A DNA stretch of 64,000 nucleotides from Streptomyces sp. TBY4 (lineage in GTDB: Bacteria; Actinomycetota; Actinomycetes; Streptomycetales; Streptomycetaceae), in contig NZ_JANAVF010000006.1 in the NCBI RefSeq assembly GCF_024213195.1, positions 1-64,000 on the forward strand. Direction: 5' to 3'. The notes beneath the pieces are model-generated. The model was not told the origin of the DNA. It worked only from the letters and a program-made list of their open reading frames with translations, and did no database searches. Positions 44,803 through 53,775 of this stretch are shown piece by piece. Every line of letters begins with the position of its first letter. The stretch's first letter is position 1. The position numbers and the translations under genes are program-made.

Positions 44803-47487
44803 CTACAGGCCGTAGCGCTCCCGGGCCTCCTTGATGGAGGACGCCGGTACCTCGCCGCGGCGGGCGAGCTGGGCCAGCGCGGCCACCACGATGGACTGCG
44901 CGTCGACACCGAAGTGGCGGCGGGCGCCCTCGCGGGTGTCGGAGAGGCCGAAGCCGTCCGTGCCCAGCGAGGTGTAGTCCTGCTCGACCCACTGGCTGAT
45001 CTGGTCCGGGACCTGACGCATCCAGTCGGAGACGGCGAGCACCGGGCTGGTGACGCCCTCCAGGGCGCGGGTGACGAACGGGGTGCGCATCTCTCCTCGC
45101 AGCAGCGCCTCGTCGCACTCCAGCGCGTCGCGGCGCAGCTCGCCCCAGGAGGTGGCGGACCAGACGTCGGCGGCCACGTTCCAGTCGGCGGCGAGCAGCT
45201 TCTGCGCGTCGAGGGCCCAGTGGATGGCCGTACCGGAGGCCATCAGCTGGATCTTCGGGGCGTCGGCGGCCGGGGCCGCCTCCGCCAGGTCCGCCGCCGT
45301 GTTGAAGCGGTAGAGACCGCGCAGGATGCCCTCTTCCACGCCCTCGGGCATGGCCGGCTGCGGCTTCGGCTCGTTGTAGACCGTCAGGTAGTAGAAGACG
45401 TCTTCCGGCTTCTCGCCGTACATCCGGCGCAGACCGTCCTTGACGATCACCGCGATCTCGTACGCGAAGGCCGGGTCGTAGTTGAGCGACGCCGGGTTCG
45501 TGGACGCGATCAGGTGCGAGTGGCCGTCCGCGTGCTGCAGGCCCTCACCGGTCAGGGTGGTGCGGCCGGCGGTGGCGCCGACGATGAAGCCCTTGCCGAG
45601 CTGGTCGGCGAGCTGCCACATCTGGTCGGCGGTGCGCTGCCAGCCGAACATCGAGTAGAAGATGTAGAACGGGATCATCGGCTCGCCGTGCGTCGCGTAC
45701 GACGTGCAGGCGGCGATGAAGTCGGCCATGGCGCCGGCCTCGGTGATCCCCTCGTTGAGGATCTGGCCGTCCTTGGCTTCCTTGTAGTACATGAGCTGGT
45801 CGCGGTCGACCGGCTCGTACGTCTGGCCCAGCGGCGAGTAGATGCCGGCCGACGGGAAGAGGGACTCCATACCGAAGGTGCGGGCCTCGTCGGGGACGAT
45901 CGGAACCCAGCGCTTGCCGGTCTCCTTGTCCCGCATCAGGTCCTTGACGAGCCGGACGAAGGCCATGGTGGTGGCCATCTCCTGCTTGCCGGAGCCCTTG
46001 AGCAGCGGGGCGAAGGAACGGTCCGCCGGGGCCGGCAGGGCCACGTGCTTGACCTTGCGGGCCGGGGCCGGGCCGCCGAGCGCCGCGCGGCGCTCGTTCA
46101 GGTACTGGACCTCGGGGCTGTTCGCGCCCGGGTGGCCGTACGGGACCTGGCCGTCGGCGAAGGCGCTGTCCGGGATCGGGAGGCCAAGGAGGTCACGCAT
46201 GTCCTTGAACTCGTCGATCGTCAGCTTCTTCATCTGGTGGTTCGCGTTCTTCGACTCGAACCCGGCGCCCAGCGTGTAGCCCTTGACGGTCTGCGCGAGG
46301 ATGACCGTCGGCGCACCCTTGTGCTCCAGCGCGGCCTTGTACGCGGCGTAGACCTTGCGGGGCTCGTGGCCGCCGCGGGAGCTGTGGAAGCACTCGGCGA
46401 TCTTCGCGTCGGAGAGCACGCCGGCCAGCTGCACGAGCTCGGCGTTGGCGCCGAAGAAGTGCTGGCGGATGTAGGCCACGTCGCGGGTCGCGTACGTCTG
46501 GAACTGCGCGTCGGGTACCTCGCGCAGGCGGCGTACCAGGGCGCCCGTGGTGTCGAGCTGGAACAGCTCGTCCCAGGCGGAGCCCCACAGCGACTTGATG
46601 ACGTTCCAGCCGGCGCCGCGGAACTGGGCTTCCAGCTCCTGGACCACGCGGAAGTTGGCGCGGACCGGACCGTCGAGGCGCTGCAGGTTGCAGTTGATGA
46701 CGAAGGTCAGGTTGTCGAGCTGCTCGCGGGAGGCGAGGGCCAGGGCGGCGGTCGACTCGGGCTCGTCCATCTCGCCGTCGCCCAGGAAGGCCCAGACGTG
46801 CGAGTTGGCGGTGTCCTTGATGCTCCGGTTCTGCAGGTAGCGGTTGAAGCGCGCCTGGTAGATCGCGGAGAGCGGGCCGAGGCCCATGGACACCGTCGGG
46901 AACTCCCACAGCCACGGCAGGCGCCGCGGGTGCGGGTAGGACGGCAGGCCGTTGCCGCCGGCCTCCTGGCGGAAGTTGTCGAGCTGCTGCTCGGAGACGC
47001 GCCCGTCGAGGAAGGCGCGGGCGTAGATGCCGGGGGAGGCGTGGCCCTGGATGTAGAGCTGGTCGCCCGATCCGTCGGCCTCCTTCCCGCGGAAGAAGTG
47101 CTGGAAGCCGGTCTCGTACAGCCACGCGGCGGAGGCGAAGGTGGCGATGTGGCCGCCGACGCCGTACTTGGAGCCGCGGGTCACCATGGCGGCCGCGTTC
47201 CAGCGGTTCCACGCGGTGATGCGGGCTTCCATCGCCTCGTCACCGGGGAACTCCGGCTCCGCGGCGGTGGGGATGGTGTTGACGTAGTCCGTCTCGAGCA
47301 GCTTCGGCAGCGCGAGGCCGGCGGCCTCGGCGTGCTGAAGGGTGCGACGGAGCAGGTATTCGGCGCGGCGCGTACCGGCGGCCTTGGCGACTGCGTCGAG
47401 GGAGGCCGCCCATTCGGCGGTCTCCTCGGTGTCGCGGTCCGGGAGCTGGTCGAGCTCGCTCGGAAGCTTTCCTACGGGGTCGGACAT
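44803..47487 (-). CDS. aceE: Pyruvate dehydrogenase E1 component (homodimeric type)
   Basis: Thiamine-diphosphate-dependent decarboxylation of pyruvate and acetyl transfer to lipoyl-E2. At 894 residues it is the homodimeric E1 of gamma-proteobacteria and actinobacteria. The ThDP motif [10 protein letters not shown] lies near residue 235, followed by [14 protein letters not shown]. The pyrimidine-domain part includes [11 protein letters not shown] and [20 protein letters not shown]. The start at ATG 47487 follows GGAAGG (47500-47505); a longer frame to 47652 has no support. It is separated from the E2 and E3 genes by a regulator and the two-gene insertion, so it is transcribed alone. Confidence 0.98.
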   Translation of the reverse strand: MSDPVGKLPSELDQLPDRDTEETAEWAASLDAVAKAAGTRRAEYLLRRTLQHAEAAGLALPKLLETDYVNTIPTAAEPEFPGDEAMEARITAWNRWNAAAMVTRGSKYGVGGHIATFASAAWLYETGFQHFFRGKEADGSGDQLYIQGHASPGIYARAFLDGRVSEQQLDNFRQEAGGNGLPSYPHPRRLPWLWEFPTVSMGLGPLSAIYQARFNRYLQNRSIKDTANSHVWAFLGDGEMDEPESTAALALASREQLDNLTFVINCNLQRLDGPVRANFRVVQELEAQFRGAGWNVIKSLWGSAWDELFQLDTTGALVRRLREVPDAQFQTYATRDVAYIRQHFFGANAELVQLAGVLSDAKIAECFHSSRGGHEPRKVYAAYKAALEHKGAPTVILAQTVKGYTLGAGFESKNANHQMKKLTIDEFKDMRDLLGLPIPDSAFADGQVPYGHPGANSPEVQYLNERRAALGGPAPARKVKHVALPAPADRSFAPLLKGSGKQEMATTMAFVRLVKDLMRDKETGKRWVPIVPDEARTFGMESLFPSAGIYSPLGQTYEPVDRDQLMYYKEAKDGQILNEGITEAGAMADFIAACTSYATHGEPMIPFYIFYSMFGWQRTADQMWQLADQLGKGFIVGATAGRTTLTGEGLQHADGHSHLIASTNPASLNYDPAFAYEIAVIVKDGLRRMYGEKPEDVFYYLTVYNEPKPQPAMPEGVEEGILRGLYRFNTAADLAEAAPAADAPKIQLMASGTAIHWALDAQKLLAADWNVAADVWSATSWGELRRDALECDEALLRGEMRTPFVTRALEGVTSPVLAVSDWMRQVPDQISQWVEQDYTSLGTDGFGLSDTREGARRHFGVDAQSIVVAALAQLARRGEVPASSIKEARERYGL

Positions 47488-47592
47488 CGGTGTGCGCCGC
47501 CTTCCGGACAAAGGAGAGGTGGTGAAGAAATCCCTGACGGGCAGGACAGGGTCGTTGGACCCGGGTGGGGTCCGCGGATGACTGTAAGGCGC

Positions 47593-47609
47593 TGATCGAT
47601 GATCGATCA
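47593..47609. promoter_or_regulatory. Near-palindrome upstream of aceE, candidate GntR operator
   Basis: TGATCGATGATCGATCA is a near-perfect palindrome, also readable as overlapping GATCGAT copies, in an A/T-richer stretch about 105 bp before aceE. The FCD-type GntR regulator encoded next door is the natural candidate to bind it. The motif is seen; the binding is inferred. Confidence 0.5.
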
Positions 47610-47647
47610 AATAAAAGTGACAAAGAAACGTCGATACGACAAAAGTC

Positions 47648-47682
47648 GGCACCGGGTGCCATGAAAACGGGCACCCGGTGCC
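47648..47682 (-). terminator. Terminator of the GntR gene (13-bp stem)
   Basis: GGCACCGGGTGCC (47648-47660) and GGCACCCGGTGCC (47670-47682) are exact reverse complements around a nine-base A-rich loop. It starts 50 bp after the regulator's stop, so aceE needs its own promoter. Confidence 0.8.
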
Positions 47683-47731
47683 GGGTAAATCGGGGCGAAA
47701 CGGGCGATGGAGCGCGTCTCGAGGGGCGAGA

Positions 47732-48358
47732 TCAAGCCCGGGGCGCGCACCCCAGGACGTGCCGCTTCACGAGCAGGCCGATCTCCGGGTCCTGGTTGCG
47801 GAAGGCGTCCACCAGGGCTTCGTGCTCTTCGGCGTAGGACTTCTGGACGGTTCCCAGCCACCGGATGGACAGGGCCGTGAAGACCTCGATGCCCAGGGAC
47901 TCCCAGGTGTGCAGCAGCACGCTGTTCCCGGCCGCCCGCACCATCTCCCGGTGGAAGCCCACCGTGTGCCGCACCTGGGCCGTGCCGTCCGCGCTGCGGT
48001 CGGCCTCCCACAGGGCCGCCACGTGCGGCTCCAGGGCCGTGCAGTCGGCCGCCAGCCGGGGCGCGGCCAGCTCGGCCGCGATCTGCTCCAGGCCCGCCCG
48101 GACCGGATAGATCTCCTCCAGGTCCGCCGCGGACAGGTTCCGTACGCGCACGCCCTTGTTCGGCGCCGACTCGATCAGCCGCAGCGTCTCCAGCTCGCGC
48201 AGGGCCTCGCGCACGGGGGTCTGGCTGACCTCCAGCTCCACCGCGATCCGGCGCTCCACGATCCGCTCGCCGGGCTTCCAGCGTCCGCTGACGATCCCCT
48301 CCACGATGTGCTCGCGGATCTGCTCGCGCAGCGAGTGCACGACGGGTGGGGTGATCAT
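47732..48358 (-). CDS. GntR-family regulator, FCD subgroup
   Basis: A 208-residue regulator. Winged helix at residues about 8-72 ([24 protein letters not shown] and [20 protein letters not shown]), then an all-helical FCD ligand domain with the metal/ligand histidines in [13 protein letters not shown] and LVKRHVL. FCD regulators sense carboxylates; PdhR of E. coli, of the same subgroup, senses pyruvate. Lying just upstream of aceE, it probably regulates pyruvate dehydrogenase. ATG 48358 follows AGGAGAT (48366-48372). Confidence 0.92.
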   Translation of the reverse strand: MITPPVVHSLREQIREHIVEGIVSGRWKPGERIVERRIAVELEVSQTPVREALRELETLRLIESAPNKGVRVRNLSAADLEEIYPVRAGLEQIAAELAAPRLAADCTALEPHVAALWEADRSADGTAQVRHTVGFHREMVRAAGNSVLLHTWESLGIEVFTALSIRWLGTVQKSYAEEHEALVDAFRNQDPEIGLLVKRHVLGCAPRA

Positions 48359-48462
48359 CGGGGCTTCATCTCCTGTGGGGATCGCACGGGTCGATGCGTA
48401 GACAATACGGCGGTGTCGGCCCGGTGAGCTGCGTTCCCGGCGGTGGCCCCGGGTGAGGCTGG

Positions 48463-51400
48463 TTACAAGGGCCGGGGGCCGGACGCGGCGCGAATGCTCC
48501 GGATGAGGGTGCACAGGACCTCGCCGTGCCCCGGGTGGCGCTCGTTGACGGACCTGATCTCCTCAATGGCCCTTTCCCTTTCGGTGACTTCATGGGGGTG
48601 CCACGGGTCGTCGAGCAACCTCCCGTTCGCGAGCGCGAGCGCGAGGCGCCCGTGGGCCTGGCCCGTGAACGCCTCGCGGTGGACCGTGAACTCCAGGAAG
48701 CCGATGGCGAGGAGGATCACGGGAGCCGGCTCCTCCGGCGTGGCCAGGAGCCGCTGGCACCGGCTGCGCAGCGCGCCGCGGTCCATGACGTACTGGTACG
48801 CCGCATCGATCCCGTCGGCGCGCGCCAGGACGGCCAGCGCGAAGTGCTCGGCCTGCCGGCGGCCCTTGAGGTCGGACTCGAGGAGGTCGACGGCCCGGTC
48901 GCTCAGCAGGAACTCGGCATGCGCCGCAAGGTAGTTGTGGGACTCCTCCCAGGTCGGGAGCGCCTTCCAGGTCTCCACGCATTCGCGCGTGAGGTACGGG
49001 AAGAAGGCGGTGTCGGGATCCCTGGAGGCCGACTCCCGGGCGACGCGGAGGAGGGCTGCGGCGGGCCTGTGGAGGCGTGCCGTGGCGGACCTGTCGACCA
49101 GGGCGATCTCCTCGAGGGCCGTGGTGACCTCGGCGGAGCACAGCAACTCGGCGTGCTCCTCCCAGAAGGTGCGCGCTTCGGCCCAGGTGGGGCATGCGAC
49201 CCAGCCGGCCGCGAGGTCCACCGCGGCGTCCGGGATCCCGAGCCAGTCGGGCGGATCGGTACCGGCGACCGCGCGCCACACGGCGTCGACCTGCACGGCA
49301 CTGGCCTCGTCGGTCCGGCGCTGGGCGCGCAGCAGTCGCCGGGCCTGGACCGCCGTATCGGCCACCTCCGGGCGTCCGGGCGGATCGGCGAGGGCGACGA
49401 GGACGCGTATGCCGAGGTCGCGGTCCAGGAAGGCGAGGAGCAGCTCCGCGCGCCGCAGGGCGAGCCGGCGGACCACGTCCGGGTGCTCGGCGAGCGCCCG
49501 CTCCAGCTCGGTGTGGACGGTGACGGCCTGCCGGGCGGAGACCAGGCCGGAGAGCAGTTCCAGGGCGTCCGAGAGGTTGCCGAAGTGGGTGGTGGGGTTG
49601 TCCTGTGCCAAGGCCCGGTAGATGCCGACGGCTTCGCAGACGCTGGCGAGCGCACGGGCCCGGTCCCCGACCCCGTTCTGCAGGACCGACAGGTCGAGGA
49701 GGGTCCGGGCGAGGTCCGGAAGGTAGGCGGCGGGGTTCTCCCGCGCGACGAGCCGGTAGAGGGTGCTGGCCTCGGTCATGGCCTTGAGCGCACCGTGCCG
49801 GTCCCCGTGCCGCGCGTGGACGTCGGTGAGGGCGTTGAGGCACAGGGCCAGGTCCGGGCGGCGGGCGGCCGGGTTCCGGGCGGCGAGCGTCCGGAACAGG
49901 CCTATGGCCTTGGTGACGCTGGTGAGTGCGGCCTCCGCGTTTCCGGACTCCGCCTGGAGGTGGCCCAGCAGCATGAGCGACTGGGCGTGGTAGGGCACGT
50001 AGGTGTCCGGATCCCGCTTGGCGAGGATCCGGAAGAGCGCGGCGCCCTCCCTGGCGAGCGGGACCGCCTGGTCCGGCCGGTCCGCGGACTGCGCGAAGGC
50101 GACCTCGGACAGCGATTCCGCCAGATCCGAGAGGAACAGGTCCGGATCCAGGTCGAAGAGCTCGCGGACCAGCTCGATCCCCTTGACCCCCGCCATGACC
50201 ACGTGCTCGGCCAGTGTCCTGCGCAGGTACGGATTCGCGCTCCCGATCCTCGCGGCGTCGGCGGTCTGCGCGCGCAGGAGGTCGACCAGGGCGCGGGCGA
50301 CGCGGTACGGGGGATCCTCCGGCAGGTAGGACTCGGACACGCGGCGCAGGTGGTTGACGAGTTCGTGGTGGTAGAGCCGGTAGACGGCCTGGGCCCCGTC
50401 CCCGTCCTCCACGACGTAGCGCCCGTAGGCGTTCAGCAGCCAGTCCACGTCCGCGGGGTCGTACCGGACCCCCTCCACGCTCAGCGAGGTGGCGGCGGCC
50501 TCCCAGACCCCCTGGGCCGGCATGCCGTTCCCCGAGCTCCAGGCCAGGGCCGTCAGGAGGTCCTCGGCCGCGTACGGAAGGGGCGTCCCGTCGCGCTCCC
50601 GCTTCGGACCGCTGCGCACGTCATCGGCGAAGGCCGCGCCGATGGACTCGGGAATGACCTGGTTCCAGTCCTCCCTGAGCGACCCGCCCACACGTCTGAT
50701 CACGGATCTGACCGCCATGCTGGCGAACAGGAAACCGCCGCCGCCGCCGGCGCAGGCCCGTACGGCGATGACCTGCGCGGCCGTCGAGGCGTCCTCCTCG
50801 GGCAGGCCCGCGGCGATCAGCCTCTGCCGGCTGTACCGCGTGATGTCGTCGGCGGTGTCGGCCTCCTCGTCCAGGACGGACGCGTGGGCCCGGGTGTTCA
50901 GCAGTCGGCTGACCGTCCGGTCGAGTGCCTCCCCGGGCTCGGCCCGGTGGCTGAACGGCCGGTCCCGAGAGCCGAGCACGACGCACGCCAGGCGGCTCAG
51001 CGGGGCGAGCAGCTCCTTCACGATGCGGGGGATCTGGTCGGGCGCGGCCTCGTCCAGTCCGTCCAGGAGCAGAACCAGCGGGTGGTCCGGGCCGGGCCAC
51101 CCGCTCTCCACATCGGCGATCAGCGCGGCGGGGGTCAGGGGAGGAGGAAGTTTCAGCGCGCGGGCGATCGCCCGGGCGAGCTGCTGGACGGTGAGGCCGC
51201 GCAGATGGAACGAGGCGTCCACCGAGTCCGGTCCCGGGTCCGGATCGCCGCGTACGAGTGCGCGGTGGGCCAGGATGTCGGCGCGGTGCTTCGGTTCCGA
51301 CAGGGTCCAGATCCGGCCCAGCACGGCGGACTTTCCGCTGCCCGCGCTCCCCGTCACCAGGAACAGCCCGGGCTTGCGGCGCTCCAGCCACTGCGTGATC

Positions 51401-52278
51401 TCCCCGAGCAGCCGGTGGCGGCCGCTGAAGAACCATCCCTCGTCGACCCGGTCGGCCCCCCGCGCCGCCCTCACCAGGTGTTCGACCAGCTGGGGTTCCG
51501 CGTGCGCGGCGGTCGGCCGGCGGGGATTGGCGAACATGGCCTGGGGGAAGCCGGCGGTGTTCACCCGCGCGACCTGGCCCGTGTCCTGCGGCCACTGCTC
51601 CTTGATGCCCTCCAGGAGGTTCTGCCCGGTGATGTGGCGGTTGCGGGCGCTGAACGCGTGCTGGTACTTCCCCGCCCGCGGTCCCTTGCCGAGCAACCGG
51701 GTGGCGGTGTCCAGCAGGATTCCGGAGTCCTCGGCGGTCTTCTCCGGGTGACAGCACGCGATCGCCCCGATCCACGCGGACCGGCCGGGAGGAAGGCTGT
51801 CCTCGTTCAGCTTGTACAGCCACCGGTTCATGACATCGGGAACGCCCGCCCCCGCGTAGCAGGTGTCGATGAGCATGAGGACCTGGTCGGCTCCGGTACG
51901 CAGCACCGTGCTGGTCAGGAAGCCCGGCGAGTACGTCTCCTCCAGGTCCGCCACGTCCTGGGTGTCGTACACGATCAGCCGCAGTTCCCGGCTCTGGAGC
52001 ACGGCGTGCCCGGACCACAGGACCACCGCCGGACCGTGGTTGCCCGTGGCGGCCCACTGCAGGCTCCAGCTCGCCAGGGCCTGCCGGAGCTCGTCGCGGG
52101 TCGGGCTCCTCAGCACCTTCTTCCTGTACCCGAACGGCTCCAGCAGTTCGCACAGGTTCTCCATCTGGGCGGTTGCCCCCTCCAGGGTCGGGAACCGGTC
52201 GCTTTGGTAGTTCTCGACCACGACGCCGAGCACCGTCCCCCGGATCCGCCGGCCGCGCCGTTCACCCACCGTTCCCAC
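48463..52278 (-). CDS. Caspase-like protease fused to STAND NTPase and TPR repeats
   Basis: A 1271-residue multidomain protein. Residues about 14-235 are a caspase-like (peptidase C14) domain: H91 in LWSGHAVL and C140 in IDTCYAGAG. A STAND-type P-loop NTPase follows: Walker A GSAGSGKS (310-317), Walker B LVLLLDGLDE (401-410), then the GSRDRPF sensor motif. Winged-helix/helical arm (about 560-680), TPR repeats (about 690-940) with the unit A-x-ALxSVxxAxxxFRxLAxxxP, and a C-terminal helical part containing two copies of a TW-x-E-...-HAEFL unit (near 1028 and 1106). This is the architecture of bacterial signal-responsive death/conflict proteins: TPRs sense, the NTPase oligomerises, the protease cuts. 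GTG 52278 overlaps the upstream lipase gene by 17 bp (GTG 52269 would overlap by 8). Function is inferred. Confidence 0.88.
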   Translation of the reverse strand: MGTVGERRGRRIRGTVLGVVVENYQSDRFPTLEGATAQMENLCELLEPFGYRKKVLRSPTRDELRQALASWSLQWAATGNHGPAVVLWSGHAVLQSRELRLIVYDTQDVADLEETYSPGFLTSTVLRTGADQVLMLIDTCYAGAGVPDVMNRWLYKLNEDSLPPGRSAWIGAIACCHPEKTAEDSGILLDTATRLLGKGPRAGKYQHAFSARNRHITGQNLLEGIKEQWPQDTGQVARVNTAGFPQAMFANPRRPTAAHAEPQLVEHLVRAARGADRVDEGWFFSGRHRLLGEITQWLERRKPGLFLVTGSAGSGKSAVLGRIWTLSEPKHRADILAHRALVRGDPDPGPDSVDASFHLRGLTVQQLARAIARALKLPPPLTPAALIADVESGWPGPDHPLVLLLDGLDEAAPDQIPRIVKELLAPLSRLACVVLGSRDRPFSHRAEPGEALDRTVSRLLNTRAHASVLDEEADTADDITRYSRQRLIAAGLPEEDASTAAQVIAVRACAGGGGGFLFASMAVRSVIRRVGGSLREDWNQVIPESIGAAFADDVRSGPKRERDGTPLPYAAEDLLTALAWSSGNGMPAQGVWEAAATSLSVEGVRYDPADVDWLLNAYGRYVVEDGDGAQAVYRLYHHELVNHLRRVSESYLPEDPPYRVARALVDLLRAQTADAARIGSANPYLRRTLAEHVVMAGVKGIELVRELFDLDPDLFLSDLAESLSEVAFAQSADRPDQAVPLAREGAALFRILAKRDPDTYVPYHAQSLMLLGHLQAESGNAEAALTSVTKAIGLFRTLAARNPAARRPDLALCLNALTDVHARHGDRHGALKAMTEASTLYRLVARENPAAYLPDLARTLLDLSVLQNGVGDRARALASVCEAVGIYRALAQDNPTTHFGNLSDALELLSGLVSARQAVTVHTELERALAEHPDVVRRLALRRAELLLAFLDRDLGIRVLVALADPPGRPEVADTAVQARRLLRAQRRTDEASAVQVDAVWRAVAGTDPPDWLGIPDAAVDLAAGWVACPTWAEARTFWEEHAELLCSAEVTTALEEIALVDRSATARLHRPAAALLRVARESASRDPDTAFFPYLTRECVETWKALPTWEESHNYLAAHAEFLLSDRAVDLLESDLKGRRQAEHFALAVLARADGIDAAYQYVMDRGALRSRCQRLLATPEEPAPVILLAIGFLEFTVHREAFTGQAHGRLALALANGRLLDDPWHPHEVTERERAIEEIRSVNERHPGHGEVLCTLIRSIRAASGPRPL

Positions 52279-53683
52279 ACACCAGCGTCAGCGCCGTCAC
52301 CGGCGCCTCCGGATGCCCGGCCGTCCACACCGCCAGCCGGTAGCCGCCCGGATCCGGGGCGGGGAAGGCGGCGGTGTACCGGCCGTCGCCGAGGTTGCGC
52401 AGGGAGCGCGAAGACGCGGGCCCGCCCTCGTCCGGGCAGAGGTCCGCGGTGATCAGCTGCTCGTCGTGGCGGGGGGTCTCCGGGGGGACCGCGACCGTCA
52501 CCTCGTACGGCTCGCCCGGCTCCAGCAGCGGGGGCGCCAGCACCCCGAGCGGTACGGGGCCGTCCCCGCCGGGGCCCCGGTGGAACACCGGCTCCTGGCC
52601 CAGCAGGCGCCACAGGACCTCGCGTACGCCCGTGTTGTTCTGCAGGGAGCCGTGCTGTTCGCAGGAGGTGTGGGACTCGCCCACGCCGTAGCCGCTGCGC
52701 GAGGCGTTCGCGGGCCGGGCCGAGAGGCGGGGGACCGTACCGTCGCCGCCCTCGTCCTCGTCGCGGATGTCCCACAGCGGGACCAGCCTGCCACCCGTGT
52801 ACTCGGCGGTGGTGGCGGTCCGCTGGAGGACGCCGGCCACGGCGTCCAGCGTGGTGGGGACGGGGCGATCGGCGGCCCGGCGCAGACCCTCGTGGAAGGC
52901 GCCTGCGTCCGCGAGCAGCGCCGGGTCCACCCCCGGGAGCCCCGGCAGGTCACGGACGTACGCGAGTGTCCCGCCGGGCCCCTTCACGCAGGCGTAGTCG
53001 GGCACCAGCTGGTGCAGCGACGGCAGGCTGCGGGCGAAGGCGCTGAGGTCCAGGCCGAACGGGCCCCATCCCTTGCGCAGGCCGTTCGCCAGGTGGGCGA
53101 GGGCCGCCACGGAGCCCCGGTGCGGGGTTCCCAGGGTGATCACGCGGCGGGTGATCTCGTGGCCGCCGAGGCATTCGGTGTAGTACCGGGCCACGAGGCC
53201 GCCCATGGAGTGGCAGACGAAGACCACCCGGGCGTCCTGGCGGTCGGGGGCGGAGGCCCGCCACCGGGTCAGTTCCCGCTCGGTACGGTCCTTCAGCAGC
53301 CCGGCGTTGTAGCGGCACGACAGGCGCCAGTCGTACGGGAAGGCCACGAGGTTGCCGGGTGTCCCAGGGGTGGGAGGGGACAGGGTGAAGGCCCGCTCCA
53401 GCCAGTCCAGCAGCGCGGTGTAGCCGTCCACCGGGTGCCAGATCCCCGGGATGGCGTGCAGGCTGGGCAGCACGCCCGTGGCGGCGACCCCGTCCCCGGG
53501 ATGGCCGTCCCCGAGATCCTTCGGGAGGCTGAGCCGCTTCAGGGAACCGCCGAGGGTGCGGACGGCCGCCCACAGGGCGCCGCCCGACACGTCCCACACC
53601 GGTCGTCCATCGGCATCCGCGAGCCGGCTGCCCATGATCCCCGGCAACACCACCACGAGATCCTTCACGGGTGCGCGTGCCAT
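52262..53683 (-). CDS. LCAT-like lipase/acyltransferase with C-terminal Ig-like domain
   Basis: A 473-residue alpha/beta hydrolase of the lecithin:cholesterol acyltransferase type. The start VVVLPGIMGSRL is the family hallmark (oxyanion region). The nucleophile is S159 in CHSMGGL, the acid probably D314 (GDGTVP) and the base H344 (SCEQHGSL). Residues about 385-473 look like a beta-sandwich (PYEVTVAVPP, GGYRLAVWTAG). No signal peptide is seen, so it acts inside the cell, for example on membrane phospholipids. Its 3' end overlaps the caspase/STAND gene, so both are translated from one message. The gene starts downstream of the E2 terminator and is not part of the E2-E3 operon. Confidence 0.88.
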   Translation of the reverse strand: MARAPVKDLVVVLPGIMGSRLADADGRPVWDVSGGALWAAVRTLGGSLKRLSLPKDLGDGHPGDGVAATGVLPSLHAIPGIWHPVDGYTALLDWLERAFTLSPPTPGTPGNLVAFPYDWRLSCRYNAGLLKDRTERELTRWRASAPDRQDARVVFVCHSMGGLVARYYTECLGGHEITRRVITLGTPHRGSVAALAHLANGLRKGWGPFGLDLSAFARSLPSLHQLVPDYACVKGPGGTLAYVRDLPGLPGVDPALLADAGAFHEGLRRAADRPVPTTLDAVAGVLQRTATTAEYTGGRLVPLWDIRDEDEGGDGTVPRLSARPANASRSGYGVGESHTSCEQHGSLQNNTGVREVLWRLLGQEPVFHRGPGGDGPVPLGVLAPPLLEPGEPYEVTVAVPPETPRHDEQLITADLCPDEGGPASSRSLRNLGDGRYTAAFPAPDPGGYRLAVWTAGHPEAPVTALTLVCGNGG

Positions 53684-53703
53684 GTCTTCAGGCTAGGACG
53701 ACG

Positions 53704-53745
53704 ACGGCGCCCCCGCCCGGGGAAGATCCCGGACGGGGGCGCCGT
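53704..53745 (-). terminator. Terminator between E2 gene and lipase gene
   Basis: ACGGCGCCCCCG (53704-53715) and CGGGGGCGCCGT (53734-53745) form a perfect 12-bp stem, with GGG/CCC in the interior. It starts 31 bp after the E2 stop and cuts the E3-E2 unit off from the lipase gene that follows. Confidence 0.85.
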
Positions 53746-53775
53746 GACGCGGCAGACGGTGCTCCGCGAGGGTTC

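Noticed and set aside
44914..47595. Long plus-strand frame opposite aceE
   Set aside because: Shadow of the aceE coding pattern; low-complexity Gly/Val/Arg/Leu product and no ribosome site.
48526..52452. 1308-codon plus-strand frame opposite the caspase/STAND gene
   Set aside because: Shadow frame; the minus-strand product has caspase and P-loop motifs, the plus-strand product has none.
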